Source: Marixanthomonas ophiurae (GTDB lineage: Bacteria; Bacteroidota; Bacteroidia; Flavobacteriales; Flavobacteriaceae). From it: a stretch of DNA of 64,000 nt. Positions 1-8,408 of the stretch are shown piece after piece. The stretch spans positions 744,001-808,000 of the forward strand of contig NZ_QVID01000001.1 of NCBI RefSeq assembly GCF_003413745.1, given 5' to 3'. Every line of letters starts with the position of its first letter. The stretch's first letter is position 1. The position numbers and the translations under genes are program-made. The notes beneath the pieces were generated by a model. It was not told where the DNA came from and did no database searches. It worked only from the letters and a program-made list of their open reading frames with translations.

Positions 1-496
1 CATCACAACGGGCTTTGTATTTAGGGTGAAATTTGGGATTGTGTTTATCGCAAGCTGTTTTACTAACTTGATGAAAATGTCTGGCATCTTCTTTAAACAA
101 ATAATAAGGAGTAAGATCTTGCCCGCCGCCAAACCATTGATCAACAATGTTTCCTTCTTGGTCGTACATTTCAAAATAGCGCCAATTGGCATGAACGGTA
201 GGCACAAAAGGATTTTTTGGGTGTAATACCAAACTCAAACCGCAGGCAAAGAAGTTGGCGTCTTTTACGCCAAAATAGTTTTGCATACTTTCGGGCAACT
301 CACCGTGCACTTCACTGATATTGACACCGCCTTTTTCAAAAACGGCTCCGTTTTCGATTACTCGCGTACGACCGCCGCCGCCCTCTTTTCGAACCCATGG
401 GTCTTCTTTAAAAGTAGCTTTGCCATCGATTGCTTCTAATTTTGAAGTGATGGTATCTTGTAGGTTTTTTATGTAGGTTACGAATTTTTCTTTCAT
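1..496 (-). CDS. hemF: Oxygen-dependent coproporphyrinogen III oxidase, 5' part (cut by window edge)
   Basis: HemF oxidatively decarboxylates coproporphyrinogen III to protoporphyrinogen IX in the cytoplasm, using O2. Reading the minus strand from the ATG at 496 gives about 165 residues with family hallmarks: an early GGGGRTRV stretch, HANWRYFEM, and the signature DQWFGGGQDLTPYY. The remainder lies beyond base 1, so the gene is incomplete only because of the window. It is the last visible gene of the hemA-C-D-E operon, and its start is 1 bp after the stop of the GNAT gene, so it is surely co-transcribed. The identity is firm; an anaerobic hemN, if present, is elsewhere. Confidence 0.95.
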   Translation of the reverse strand, partial: MKEKFVTYIKNLQDTITSKLEAIDGKATFKEDPWVRKEGGGGRTRVIENGAVFEKGGVNISEVHGELPESMQNYFGVKDANFFACGLSLVLHPKNPFVPTVHANWRYFEMYDQEGNIVDQWFGGGQDLTPYYLFKEDARHFHQVSKTACDKHNPKFHPKYKARCD

Positions 497-497
497 A

Positions 498-1034
498 TTA
501 ATTATTTCTTTCTAATTCATATAATTCCATATCCATAGGCGATTCACCTGGTGGCGTATACTCTTGTAGCAATGTTTTTTTCCAGATAAAACCTGTTTTT
601 TCGGCAACGCGGATACTTGCTGTATTTGTTTTATGTACTATAATTTTTAATGTTGAAAACTGTAATTTAGAAAAAGCAATTTTTGAAACTTCACTAATTG
701 CTTTTTTCATAAGGCCTTTGCCTTCAAAATTACTTCCGATACAATAGGCTAGTTCTCCTTCTTTGTTATTCCAATCTATATCTTTTAAGATAACTAAACC
801 GGCAACTAATTGTGAAGTAGTCTCTTTTATAGCAAAGGTAAATTCAGTTTTATCAGTACGTTCTTTAGCTTTATTTTTAATATAGGTTTCAGAATCTAAA
901 ACAGATAAATTTTGTGCCAGCGTTTTAGGAAAATACCGCTGAAAACGTTCTTTGTTTGAAACCATTAAACTGGAAAGAGACCTAGCGTCTTTTTTAGTTA
1001 AAAAGGAAAGATATGTGGTTTCAGAAACTCCCAT
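498..1034 (-). CDS. GNAT-family N-acetyltransferase (RimJ/RimL-like)
   Basis: This is a 178-residue protein with the layout of the RimJ/RimL branch of GNAT acetyltransferases, which move an acetyl group from acetyl-CoA to an amine. Visible features are the central beta strand with ELAYCIGSNFEGKGLMKKA, a degenerate acetyl-CoA-binding Q/R-x-x-G-x-G/A segment, and the late NTASIRVAEKTGFIW stretch typical of the family. It lies between an EI24-type membrane gene (2 bp gap) and hemF (1 bp gap) in the haem operon. The substrate cannot be read from the sequence. It may be a passenger or may modify a protein N-terminus. Confidence 0.85.
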   Translation of the reverse strand: MGVSETTYLSFLTKKDARSLSSLMVSNKERFQRYFPKTLAQNLSVLDSETYIKNKAKERTDKTEFTFAIKETTSQLVAGLVILKDIDWNNKEGELAYCIGSNFEGKGLMKKAISEVSKIAFSKLQFSTLKIIVHKTNTASIRVAEKTGFIWKKTLLQEYTPPGESPMDMELYELERNN

Positions 1035-1036
1035 AA

Positions 1037-1807
1037 TTATTTGTTCTGAAGTGTTTCGGTATTTTGAATCTCCTCATTTTCTTTTATAAGTTTCACCGTT
1101 TCACTACTTGCAGCCGTAACCGATAGCGGTAAAACCAAAATAATGCCGATAACCGGGATTAGAAGCATTGCCATAAAAATAATTCCATTACCAAGGGCAG
1201 TGCCTTTGTTTCTTTTTACAAATGAAATGCTTTCCCTATAGGTAAAATGTCGTTCTAGTGTATAATCCATATTTCCGAAGCCAGCGTAATACGATTGTAC
1301 CAAAAACAGTAAAACCGAAGTGAAAATATTTACAATTGGAATTAAACTGAGTAGTAAAATAGGAATAGTAAAGAGCAGCTCCAACAGTAAATTACGGACG
1401 TTGATCCGTATGCCTCTCCAGAGTTGCGCTGTATTTGTAGTGTTTCTGTGGGTATGAGTAATTCCTAAAAGATGTTGTTCAATTTTTTCTGAAACAGGAC
1501 TCATAAAAGGCGCACTTAACGCCATAATGATGTGTTTGTAGAGAATAAGGCCAATGGCGACAATAACGAAAGCTCCCAATACATCGCTAATGGTTCTGAA
1601 CGTTCCTGCACCCCATTCCCAAAACCAAATTTTTGAAATAAACGCGCCAATATTATCGCTTAATCCCCATGCTAAAAAGCCAATGGCTGTAGCCGTTAAC
1701 AAACTTATTAAAATAGGTATACCAAAATATTTCCATAGCTTCAGTTTTGAAATTAGTTGAAAAGTTTTAAAATAAGCTTGTATGCCGCTTAAGATATTTT
1801 TAAGCAT
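1037..1807 (-). CDS. EI24/CysZ-like integral membrane protein
   Basis: The 256-residue hydrophobic protein has about four to five membrane segments (roughly residues 28-50, 75-95, 138-170 and 205-230). The pattern FKTFQLISKLKLWKYFGIP near the N-terminus and SAPFMSPVSEKIE in the middle match the EI24-domain family, which includes the sulfate permease CysZ. Charged residues concentrate in the loops. It sits in the hem operon 8 bp after the DUF6973 gene. Transport of sulfate is known only for CysZ proper. Here I would call only the family, and a role linked to haem synthesis is not shown. Confidence 0.8.
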   Translation of the reverse strand: MLKNILSGIQAYFKTFQLISKLKLWKYFGIPILISLLTATAIGFLAWGLSDNIGAFISKIWFWEWGAGTFRTISDVLGAFVIVAIGLILYKHIIMALSAPFMSPVSEKIEQHLLGITHTHRNTTNTAQLWRGIRINVRNLLLELLFTIPILLLSLIPIVNIFTSVLLFLVQSYYAGFGNMDYTLERHFTYRESISFVKRNKGTALGNGIIFMAMLLIPVIGIILVLPLSVTAASSETVKLIKENEEIQNTETLQNK

Positions 1808-1815
1808 GGTTTGTT

Positions 1816-2310
1816 CTATAAAGGTTTTTTAATAAAAACTAATTCTTTTTTTAAAATTTCAATTTCGCTTGTTTTTACCACTTTTTGAGCATTTTCTGCC
1901 TTTTTTTGAAGAAAACTGATCATTTCTTCTTCTGAAACATCTAAAACTTCCTCAAAAAATTGGCGACCCATCTGATTATTGTGTAAATCCATCGCGGTTT
2001 CTAAGGGGCTGTTTGGCGCTAATTTTTCGTGTAAATCAGTCACTTTTTCTGCCCATTCGATGCTTTTGTCAACATTCTGAAATTTACTAAACGCCGCTTT
2101 TGCAATCAACACATTCCACATCGCATGCCGAAATGCATTGGAAGGGCCATTTTTATGGTGTGCCTTTCCATACAAATCACCACTAATTCTCATGGTTTTT
2201 TTAGTCGCTTTCAACGTTGGAAAGACTAAAAAAGGTTGTTTAATAAACACCACCGATAAATGCCACAACTGTTTTATGCTAAGCTGACGGATGCGTTTTA
2301 GAACATTCAT
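1816..2310 (-). CDS. DUF6973-domain protein in hem operon
   Basis: This 164-residue soluble protein of unknown function contains the motif [14 protein letters not shown] (about residues 57-70) and, later, [13 protein letters not shown]. Together these give a His-rich core (H62 region and the DLHNN His) that recalls metal or phospholipid enzymes. From memory this is the DUF6973 family. Its ATG overlaps the hemE stop as ATGA (2307-2310), so translation is coupled to hemE. The short basic N-terminus is not a convincing signal peptide. No reaction can be assigned. Confidence 0.7.
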   Translation of the reverse strand: MNVLKRIRQLSIKQLWHLSVVFIKQPFLVFPTLKATKKTMRISGDLYGKAHHKNGPSNAFRHAMWNVLIAKAAFSKFQNVDKSIEWAEKVTDLHEKLAPNSPLETAMDLHNNQMGRQFFEEVLDVSEEEMISFLQKKAENAQKVVKTSEIEILKKELVFIKKPL

Positions 2311-3338
2311 GAATCGGCTTTATACTCTTTAACCGCTTCAATAAAAGCCCCAGCGTTTTCAATTGGAATATTAGGTAAAATACCGTGGCCTAAGTTTACA
2401 ATGTATTTATCTTTTCCGAAGTCATTTATCATTTGCGTGACCATCTTTTTAATTTCAGATGGTGGACTAAACAATCGCGTAGGATCAAAGTTCCCTTGTA
2501 ACGTAATATTTCCTCCGGTCAATTTTCTAGCTGTTTGTGGGTCACACGTCCAATCAACGCCTAAAGCAGATGCGCCACTCGCCGCCATCGTATCCAAAGC
2601 AAACCAACAGCCTTTTCCGAAGGCAATAACAGGTGCTTCGTCCTTTAAAGCATCGATAATCTGCTGGATATACTTCCAACTAAATTCTTGATAATCGGTA
2701 GGCGATAACATACCGCCCCAGCTATCAAAAATCTGCACTGCATCGACTCCTGCTTTTACTTTTTCCTTTAAATAAGCGATGGTCGTATCGGTTATTCTTT
2801 GCAGTAAAGTGTGAGCCGCAACGGGTTGCGTGAAACAAAATTCTTTTGCTTTATCAAAGTTTTTCGATCCTTGACCTTGCACACAATAACATAAAAGGGT
2901 CCAAGGACTTCCGGCAAAACCGATTAATGGAATTTCGTTATCCAACTTTTCCTTGGTCATTTTAATGGCGTCCATCACGTACCCTAACGTGTCATGAATA
3001 TCGGGAACAATGACGTTGTCTAAATCTTTTTCGCTACGAATCGGGTTTGGAAGCCACGGCCCAACGCCGGGTTTCATCTCTACCTCAATATTCATCGCTT
3101 GCGGAATGACCAAAATATCGCAAAACAAAATAGCGGCATCCATTCCGTATCTACGGATGGGTTGTACGGTAATTTCACTGGCAAGCTCTGGGGTTTGACA
3201 GCGTGTAAAAAAATCATACTTGGCTTTTATCTCCATAAATTCAGGAAGGTAGCGTCCTGCTTGACGCATCATCCAAACGGGTGGTCGTTCTACTGTTTCG
3301 CCTTTTAAAGCACGAAGAAATAAATCGTTTTTAATCAT
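2307..3338 (-). CDS. hemE: Uroporphyrinogen decarboxylase
   Basis: HemE removes the four acetate carboxylates of uroporphyrinogen III to give coproporphyrinogen III. The 343-residue protein is full length and carries both family signatures: [15 protein letters not shown] near residues 19-33, which holds the substrate-binding Arg residues, and GFAGSPWTL near residue 140. The C-terminal [11 protein letters not shown] is also typical. The start at 3338 overlaps the hemD stop by 8 bp and the stop overlaps the next gene, showing tight operon packing. The identity is certain. Confidence 0.98.
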   Translation of the reverse strand: MIKNDLFLRALKGETVERPPVWMMRQAGRYLPEFMEIKAKYDFFTRCQTPELASEITVQPIRRYGMDAAILFCDILVIPQAMNIEVEMKPGVGPWLPNPIRSEKDLDNVIVPDIHDTLGYVMDAIKMTKEKLDNEIPLIGFAGSPWTLLCYCVQGQGSKNFDKAKEFCFTQPVAAHTLLQRITDTTIAYLKEKVKAGVDAVQIFDSWGGMLSPTDYQEFSWKYIQQIIDALKDEAPVIAFGKGCWFALDTMAASGASALGVDWTCDPQTARKLTGGNITLQGNFDPTRLFSPPSEIKKMVTQMINDFGKDKYIVNLGHGILPNIPIENAGAFIEAVKEYKADS

Positions 3339-3993
3339 AATTTTTTAATGTTTTAACTGCTTTGGCAATGACGCTTTCAACCGAAGTTGAATTAGAAATC
3401 ACCACATTTTCGGTATGTTTTTTTGCTTCTGCCGCTGTGGTTGTACCAATACAGAAAGCAATTGAGTTTTTTAGTTTATTTTCTGAAACAAAACTTTGCA
3501 CCGCACTTGGACTGAAAAACAAAATACCATCAAATTGACGGTCGAATTTCGTTGGGTTTAAGTTTGTTTTGTAGGTTTCTATTTCAGAAAATACAATGTT
3601 TGCTTCTTTTAGTGCATCAGGAATGGTATCTAATCGTTTATTTCCGCAGAAAAAGTGAAACGTGTCTTTTTTATGGTTTTTAGTCAAATAATCAGCCAAT
3701 TCTGAACCATAATGCGTCATTTTCATCACCTTTTGACCATTTTCTTCCAAAAGCGCTTTTGTTTTTTCACCCACACAAAAGCAATTTTTAATTTCAGGAG
3801 TTGTCTTTTTATTTAAAAAAACAGCTTTTACAGCATTTTTACTCGTGAAAATTGAATTTTCAATACGTTTTGGAGTTTCAAAGGCCACAAATTCAATAGA
3901 AATGGCATTGTATTCTACAAAGGTTAAACCTGAGTTTAGAAGCAGCTCTTTTTGATTAAGAGTTAGTTTTTTAGTGGAGAGAAGTGATTTCAT
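3331..3993 (-). CDS. hemD: Uroporphyrinogen-III synthase
   Basis: HemD cyclises hydroxymethylbilane with inversion of ring D. This family is poorly conserved in sequence. The 220-residue length, the two-domain layout, [11 protein letters not shown] near residue 50, and the late segments [13 protein letters not shown] and [12 protein letters not shown] fit it well. The position between hemC (7 bp gap) and hemE (8 bp overlap) is the usual hemCDE order and makes the call secure. There is no signal peptide, and the enzyme is cytoplasmic. Confidence 0.93.
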   Translation of the reverse strand: MKSLLSTKKLTLNQKELLLNSGLTFVEYNAISIEFVAFETPKRIENSIFTSKNAVKAVFLNKKTTPEIKNCFCVGEKTKALLEENGQKVMKMTHYGSELADYLTKNHKKDTFHFFCGNKRLDTIPDALKEANIVFSEIETYKTNLNPTKFDRQFDGILFFSPSAVQSFVSENKLKNSIAFCIGTTTAAEAKKHTENVVISNSTSVESVIAKAVKTLKNYD

Positions 3994-4000
3994 GCAGCAT

Positions 4001-4921
4001 CTATTTTTCCATTTCAGACTTAATCACTTTCATCAATTCCTTTCCGCCAGTATTTAAAATTTCTTCAGCGCAGTTAGTGCCTAAAGTTTTGTAATCACTT
4101 TTTGAACATTGTTTGGCAACTTCTAACTTTGTTTGACCATCTAAAGAAAATAACACTCCTTTAAATTGGATTGTGTCGTCGATACAAGTGGCCAATGCCC
4201 CAATAGGTGCGGTACATCCACCTTCTAATTTCTGTAGAAAAGAACGTTCAATATACGTGCAAATATCGGCTTCTGTATTGTTTAATTTTGAAGTCGCTTC
4301 TCTACTAAACGCGTCCTTTTCTAAAGCTACAATCACCATGGCGCCTTGGGCGGGAGCGGGTATCATCCAATCTAAGGATTCAAAATTATCAGGCAATACG
4401 TTTATACGTTCCAAGCCTGCTTTTGCAAAAATGGCACCCTGCCAATCGTTATCTTGGAGCTTTTGTAACCGGGTGTTTACATTTCCGCGTAAATTGACGA
4501 CTGTGTGGTTGGGGTAGCGGTTAAGCCATTGAGCTTTTCGGCGTAGGCTACCAGTTGCAATGGTGCTGGGTTGTTCGGGATCGAAGTCGCCTTTTGTTAC
4601 CAAAATATCCGTTGATGTTGCCCTTGGTAAAACAGCGGTTTGTACAATCCCTTTTGGTAAATGGGTAGGCACATCTTTCATGCTGTGTACAGCAATATCT
4701 ACCGTTCCGTTCAGCATAGCAACATCTAGGGTTTTGGTAAAAATACCCGTGATTCCCATTTCATATAAGGGTTGGTCTAATACCAAATCGCCTGTAGATT
4801 TTACAGGGACCAATTCTGTTTTATATCCTATTTTTTCAAGTTGGGCTTGTACGGTTTTTGCTTGCCATAGTGCTAATTCACTGTCGCGCGTACCGATTCG
4901 GATGGTTTTATTCACGTTCAC
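4001..4921 (-). CDS. hemC: Hydroxymethylbilane synthase (porphobilinogen deaminase)
   Basis: HemC polymerises four porphobilinogens into hydroxymethylbilane. Visible family features are RIGTRDSELALWQA at the N-terminus, HSMKDVPT with the catalytic Asp near residue 83, TGSLRRKAQ near 124-131, and the dipyrromethane-cofactor Cys236 in LEGGCTAPIG. The start codon is GTG at 4921, with a second in-frame GTG at 4915. Both lie inside the end of hemA, so the genes overlap by 8-14 bp and are probably translationally coupled. The length of 306 residues is normal. Confidence 0.97.
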   Translation of the reverse strand: MNVNKTIRIGTRDSELALWQAKTVQAQLEKIGYKTELVPVKSTGDLVLDQPLYEMGITGIFTKTLDVAMLNGTVDIAVHSMKDVPTHLPKGIVQTAVLPRATSTDILVTKGDFDPEQPSTIATGSLRRKAQWLNRYPNHTVVNLRGNVNTRLQKLQDNDWQGAIFAKAGLERINVLPDNFESLDWMIPAPAQGAMVIVALEKDAFSREATSKLNNTEADICTYIERSFLQKLEGGCTAPIGALATCIDDTIQFKGVLFSLDGQTKLEVAKQCSKSDYKTLGTNCAEEILNTGGKELMKVIKSEMEK

Positions 4922-6179
4922 TTTCTTCTAACTGAAACATGGTTTCCAGCATCTGTAAGTGTTCTTCTGTCGAACCATTTGCTTGTTTCAGGTGGTTTAC
5001 AACTTGGGTTGTTATTTTTTGAATGATTCGGTCGCTGATAATTTCAGCTTGCTCTTCATTAAAATCATTGAGTTTTTTACGGTGATAATCAATTTCACCT
5101 GCTTTAATTTCAGAAAGCTTTGTTTTTAAAGCTATTACCGTAGGAATAAAGTGACGATTACGCACCCAGATATTAAATTCAGATTCAATCTCGTATATTA
5201 TTTCTTTTGCAACAGGTATCTGCTCGGCTCGATGTTGTAAGGTTTGGTTGGTAACGGAAGATAATTCGTCTAAATGTACTAATGTAACCAACTCGTTTTC
5301 TTTTACGTCTTCTGAAACATTACGCGGAATGGAAAGATCTAAAATTAGTAGCGGTTTTTTTAAGAACAACAACTCTTTTGAGATAGTAGGCTGCTGTGCC
5401 CCGGTAGCAACTACCAATACATCGGTTTGCGCTAATTCGCTTTGTATATCGGCGTAATCTTTAACAATAAGATTGAACTTACCAGCAATTTTTTCAGCAC
5501 GTTCCTTGGTTCGGTTAATGAGCGTAATATGCTCATTCTTGGTGTGCTTAATTAAGTTTTCACAGGTATTTCTACCAATTTTTCCTGTTCCGAAGAGTAA
5601 AATGTTTTTTTCTGAAACATAAGGAACGTGTGCCATTATATATTGAACGGCAGCAAAACTCACCGACGTAGCACCTGTTGATATTTCGGTTTCATTTTTA
5701 ATACGTTTACTGGCTTGAATCACGGCATTGATCAACCGCTCCATATACGCATTAAGTAATCCGTGTTTTTTTGAACGGCGAAAGCCACTGCGTAATTGAC
5801 TTATAATCTCAAAATCACCTAAAATCTGGCTATCTAACCCAGTACCAACATTAAATAAGTGTGAAACCGCCTCACTGTTTTTGTGAATGTAAGCTACTTT
5901 TTCAAACTCTTCAACAGTACCATGTGTATGTTCGCACAATAATTTAATAAGCTGAAAAGGATGTTGCGCAAAACCATATAACTCGGTACGATTACATGTA
6001 GATATTACCGTTAATGATGGAATCCCATCTTGTTTTGCCTGCTTTAGAATGTTTGCTTGCGCTGTCTCGTTGATACTAAAATGACCACGGATTTCAGCAT
6101 CGGCCTTTTTATAATTAAGACCAATAGCATAAAAATTCCCTTCAGAAGTTGATAAAGGTGTATTGTTAATTCTTTTCAT
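4908..6179 (-). CDS. hemA: Glutamyl-tRNA reductase
   Basis: HemA reduces glutamyl-tRNA to glutamate-1-semialdehyde with NADPH, the committed step of C5-pathway tetrapyrrole synthesis. The catalytic Cys62 lies in VISTCNRTE. Next come the QILGDFEI stretch, a Rossmann-type LLFGTGKIGRN segment, and a C-terminal helical dimerisation domain. The start at the ATG at 6179 gives 423 residues. A TTG further upstream at 6215 is less likely, because it would add a hydrophobic extension foreign to the family and falls in the promoter region. This is the first gene of the minus-strand hem operon. Confidence 0.96.
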   Translation of the reverse strand: MKRINNTPLSTSEGNFYAIGLNYKKADAEIRGHFSINETAQANILKQAKQDGIPSLTVISTCNRTELYGFAQHPFQLIKLLCEHTHGTVEEFEKVAYIHKNSEAVSHLFNVGTGLDSQILGDFEIISQLRSGFRRSKKHGLLNAYMERLINAVIQASKRIKNETEISTGATSVSFAAVQYIMAHVPYVSEKNILLFGTGKIGRNTCENLIKHTKNEHITLINRTKERAEKIAGKFNLIVKDYADIQSELAQTDVLVVATGAQQPTISKELLFLKKPLLILDLSIPRNVSEDVKENELVTLVHLDELSSVTNQTLQHRAEQIPVAKEIIYEIESEFNIWVRNRHFIPTVIALKTKLSEIKAGEIDYHRKKLNDFNEEQAEIISDRIIQKITTQVVNHLKQANGSTEEHLQMLETMFQLEESERE

Positions 6180-6190
6180 ACCTAACGGCG

Positions 6191-6215
6191 CAAATGTAAG
6201 GGCAATAACAATCAA
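6191..6215 (-). promoter_or_regulatory. Possible hemA promoter
   Basis: On the minus strand TACATTTG (6198-6191) fits the flavobacterial -7 consensus TAnnTTTG and lies 11 bp before the hemA ATG. A TTG at 6215-6213 could be the -33 element, but the 14-bp spacer is shorter than the usual 17-23. The position in the hemA/AraC divergent gap supports it; the spacing weakens it. Confidence 0.4.
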
Positions 6216-6315
6216 AAAATAACGCTTGCGGTATCAATTATATCGGAGGGTGTTAATTTCTATTAAAATATGACATTTGTCATATAAATGCCCTAATTTC
6301 GCATTGTTCGAGCAG

Positions 6316-6323
6316 TAATTTTG
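6316..6323 (+). promoter_or_regulatory. Possible -7 element for the AraC-type regulator
   Basis: TAATTTTG at 6316-6323 matches TAnnTTTG and lies 45 bp before the regulator's ATG at 6369. No TTG occurs at the expected 17-23 bp upstream, so this is a weak call. Confidence 0.3.
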
Positions 6324-6368
6324 CTATACTGTTTAGAACAATTCTAAATAAAGATTAAAAATTTAGTT

Positions 6369-7259
6369 ATGATTTCTGAAAAAAATGTCGCTGAAAGTTT
6401 TTATGATGAAACACTTATTTCTGAAGGGTTTTATATTTTAAAATTTGACAATGAAACCAATGATAACCAGACTTTTAAACGAGAGACAGGGTCCAACTTT
6501 ATTCAGTTTCACTTTTGCATTAAAGGGTCCGCTAGCTTTCTTTTTAATGAAGGGAATTACACATTACCACTTAGTGAGGAAAATTCACTATTACTATACA
6601 ACCCACAACGAGATTTACCATTACATATAAAGGTTCCAGCCCATTCTTGGGTAATTTCGGTGTTACTTCCTATTGAAAAATTCCATGCGTTATTTTCAAA
6701 TGAAGCAAACTATATCACTTTTTTAAGTGCCGAAAATAAAGACAGGAAATATTACAAAGATGCGGGTATATCGCCATCAATGGCTATTGTTTTAAATCAA
6801 TTAATGAATTATAATTTACATCCTTCTGTAAAACCACTTTATTTTAAAGGGAAAGTCTATGAGTTACTAAGCCTTTATTTTAACAGACCAGCCGATTTGG
6901 ATGTGGAGCAATGTCCTTTTTTAGCTGATGAAGATAACGTAACCAAAATAAAAAGAGCCAAACAGATTATTATCACAAATATGGCAGAACCGCCTACTTT
7001 ACAGGAATTAGCTGACCAAATCAATTTACCTATCAATAAATTAAAAGAAGGTTTTAAACAAATTTATGGTGACTCAGTCTTTAGTTTCCTCTTTGATTAT
7101 AAAATGGAAGTAGCGCGACAATTATTAGCGACCGGTTCTCATAATGTAAATGAAGTAGGTCTAAAAGTAGGCTACAGTGCTGCCAGCCATTTTATTTCTG
7201 CTTTTAAGAAAAAGTATGGTACCACACCTAAAAAATATTTGATGAGTCTTTCAGCATAA
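6369..7259 (+). CDS. AraC-family transcriptional regulator next to hem genes
   Basis: The 296-residue protein has an N-terminal cupin-like sensing half and a C-terminal double helix-turn-helix (about residues 195-296) with the family motifs PPTLQELADQINLP and VGYSAASHFISAFKKKYGTTPKKY. It resembles the PchR-like branch of iron-responsive AraC regulators. A Cys-Pro-Phe motif at residues 182-184 (QCPFL) sits in the linker before the DNA-binding domain. Cys-Pro is the core of haem-regulatory motifs, so direct haem sensing is a reasonable but unproven idea. It is divergent from hemA and 89 bp upstream of hemH, so either transcript could be its target. Confidence 0.88.
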   Translation: MISEKNVAESFYDETLISEGFYILKFDNETNDNQTFKRETGSNFIQFHFCIKGSASFLFNEGNYTLPLSEENSLLLYNPQRDLPLHIKVPAHSWVISVLLPIEKFHALFSNEANYITFLSAENKDRKYYKDAGISPSMAIVLNQLMNYNLHPSVKPLYFKGKVYELLSLYFNRPADLDVEQCPFLADEDNVTKIKRAKQIIITNMAEPPTLQELADQINLPINKLKEGFKQIYGDSVFSFLFDYKMEVARQLLATGSHNVNEVGLKVGYSAASHFISAFKKKYGTTPKKYLMSLSA

Positions 7260-7300
7260 GAAACGTAAATAACTTCATAGTTTTTATATGTTTCAGGTGT

Positions 7301-7331
7301 TTGACAATTCACTTTAATACAAGTAATTTTG
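7301..7331 (+). promoter_or_regulatory. hemH promoter, flavobacterial consensus
   Basis: TTG at 7301-7303, a 20-bp spacer, and TAATTTTG at 7324-7331 match the Bacteroidota primary-sigma consensus TTG-N17..23-TAnnTTTG exactly. Transcription would start near 7338, about 11 bp before the hemH ATG at 7349. The same TTG could be mistaken for an upstream start codon. hemH therefore has its own promoter, separate from the AraC gene. Confidence 0.75.
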
Positions 7332-7348
7332 CAACAGAAATATTCAAT

Positions 7349-8389
7349 ATGAAAAAGGGAGTCCTCCTTGTAAATCTTGGTTCGCCAGATACAACCAAAC
7401 CTAAAGATGTTAAAAAGTATTTGGATGAATTTTTAATGGACCCACGTGTAATTGACGTACCGCGATGGGCAAGAATATTAATTGTTCGAGGTATCATTTT
7501 AAATACTAGACCAAAAAAATCTGCCGAAGCCTACCAAAAAATTTGGTGGGAAGAAGGTTCTCCATTGATTGTTCTTTCTGAAAGGCTTCAGAAAAAAGTG
7601 CAAGACAAAGTAACACTCCCTGTATCTTTAGCCATGCGCTATGGAAGTATGACGCTAAAAAAAGGATTGCAAGAACTAGTTGATCAAAATGTGGATGAAG
7701 TTTTAGTGGTTCCGTTATATCCACAATTTGCTATGGCAACCACCGAAACGATAAATGTAAAGGTAGAAGAACTTTGCAACGAATTTTTTCCGCAGCTAAA
7801 AACGGCATCTTTACCTGCATTTTACAACAAGCCAGAATATATTGAAGTACTCTCTAATAGCATTCAGGAACATATTAAAGGGTTGGATTACGAACACTTA
7901 CTGTTTAGTTACCACGGCGTACCAGAAAGACACATTAGAAAGAGTGATATTACTAACAGCCATTGTAAAATAGATGGCTCATGTTGCGTTACTTCTTCAA
8001 AAGCACATCAATATTGTTACCGTCATCAATGTTATGAAACCACACGATTGGTTGCAGAAAAACTGGGCTTAACCGAAAATAGTTATTCGGTTTCCTTTCA
8101 ATCTCGATTAGGTTTTGACCCTTGGTTACAGCCTTACACAGACAGAACCATTGAACGAATGGGAAAAGCTGGTATTAAAAAAATGGCAGTTGTAACACCA
8201 GCTTTTGTAAGTGATTGTTTAGAAACATTAGAAGAAATCGCGATGGAAGGTGAAGAAATATTTCATGAAACAGGCGGAAAAGAATTTACAACAGTCCCTT
8301 GTTTGAATGATCGGGATGACTTTGCTCAATTATTGGCAGATTGGATTGATGAATGGCGAATTATAGATGTTGATAAAGCAATAGCATAG
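7349..8389 (+). CDS. hemH: Ferrochelatase
   Basis: HemH inserts Fe2+ into protoporphyrin IX to form protohaem. The 346-residue protein begins MKKGVLLVNLGSPDT, a typical ferrochelatase start. It has the metal-site His in LFSYHGVPERHI and the FQSRLGFDPWLQPYT and PAFVSDCLETLEEI segments that form the catalytic face. The ATG at 7349 is preferred over a TTG at 7301, which is the -33 promoter element. Several Cys residues (GSCCVTSS, YCYRHQCYE) lie in the middle of the protein; whether they bind anything cannot be judged. A MATE exporter follows after 19 bp. Confidence 0.97.
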   Translation: MKKGVLLVNLGSPDTTKPKDVKKYLDEFLMDPRVIDVPRWARILIVRGIILNTRPKKSAEAYQKIWWEEGSPLIVLSERLQKKVQDKVTLPVSLAMRYGSMTLKKGLQELVDQNVDEVLVVPLYPQFAMATTETINVKVEELCNEFFPQLKTASLPAFYNKPEYIEVLSNSIQEHIKGLDYEHLLFSYHGVPERHIRKSDITNSHCKIDGSCCVTSSKAHQYCYRHQCYETTRLVAEKLGLTENSYSVSFQSRLGFDPWLQPYTDRTIERMGKAGIKKMAVVTPAFVSDCLETLEEIAMEGEEIFHETGGKEFTTVPCLNDRDDFAQLLADWIDEWRIIDVDKAIA

Positions 8390-8408
8390 AACTTAATTTA
8401 ATCATTTA

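Noticed and set aside
2401-2691. Open frames on the opposite strand of hemE and similar shadows elsewhere
   Set aside because: They are antisense to genes with firm identity and show no motifs, signal peptides or start context of their own.
7301-7348. Extension of ferrochelatase to a TTG at 7301
   Set aside because: The TTG is the -33 element of a consensus promoter and the extra 16 residues do not fit the family; the ATG at 7349 gives the normal N-terminus.
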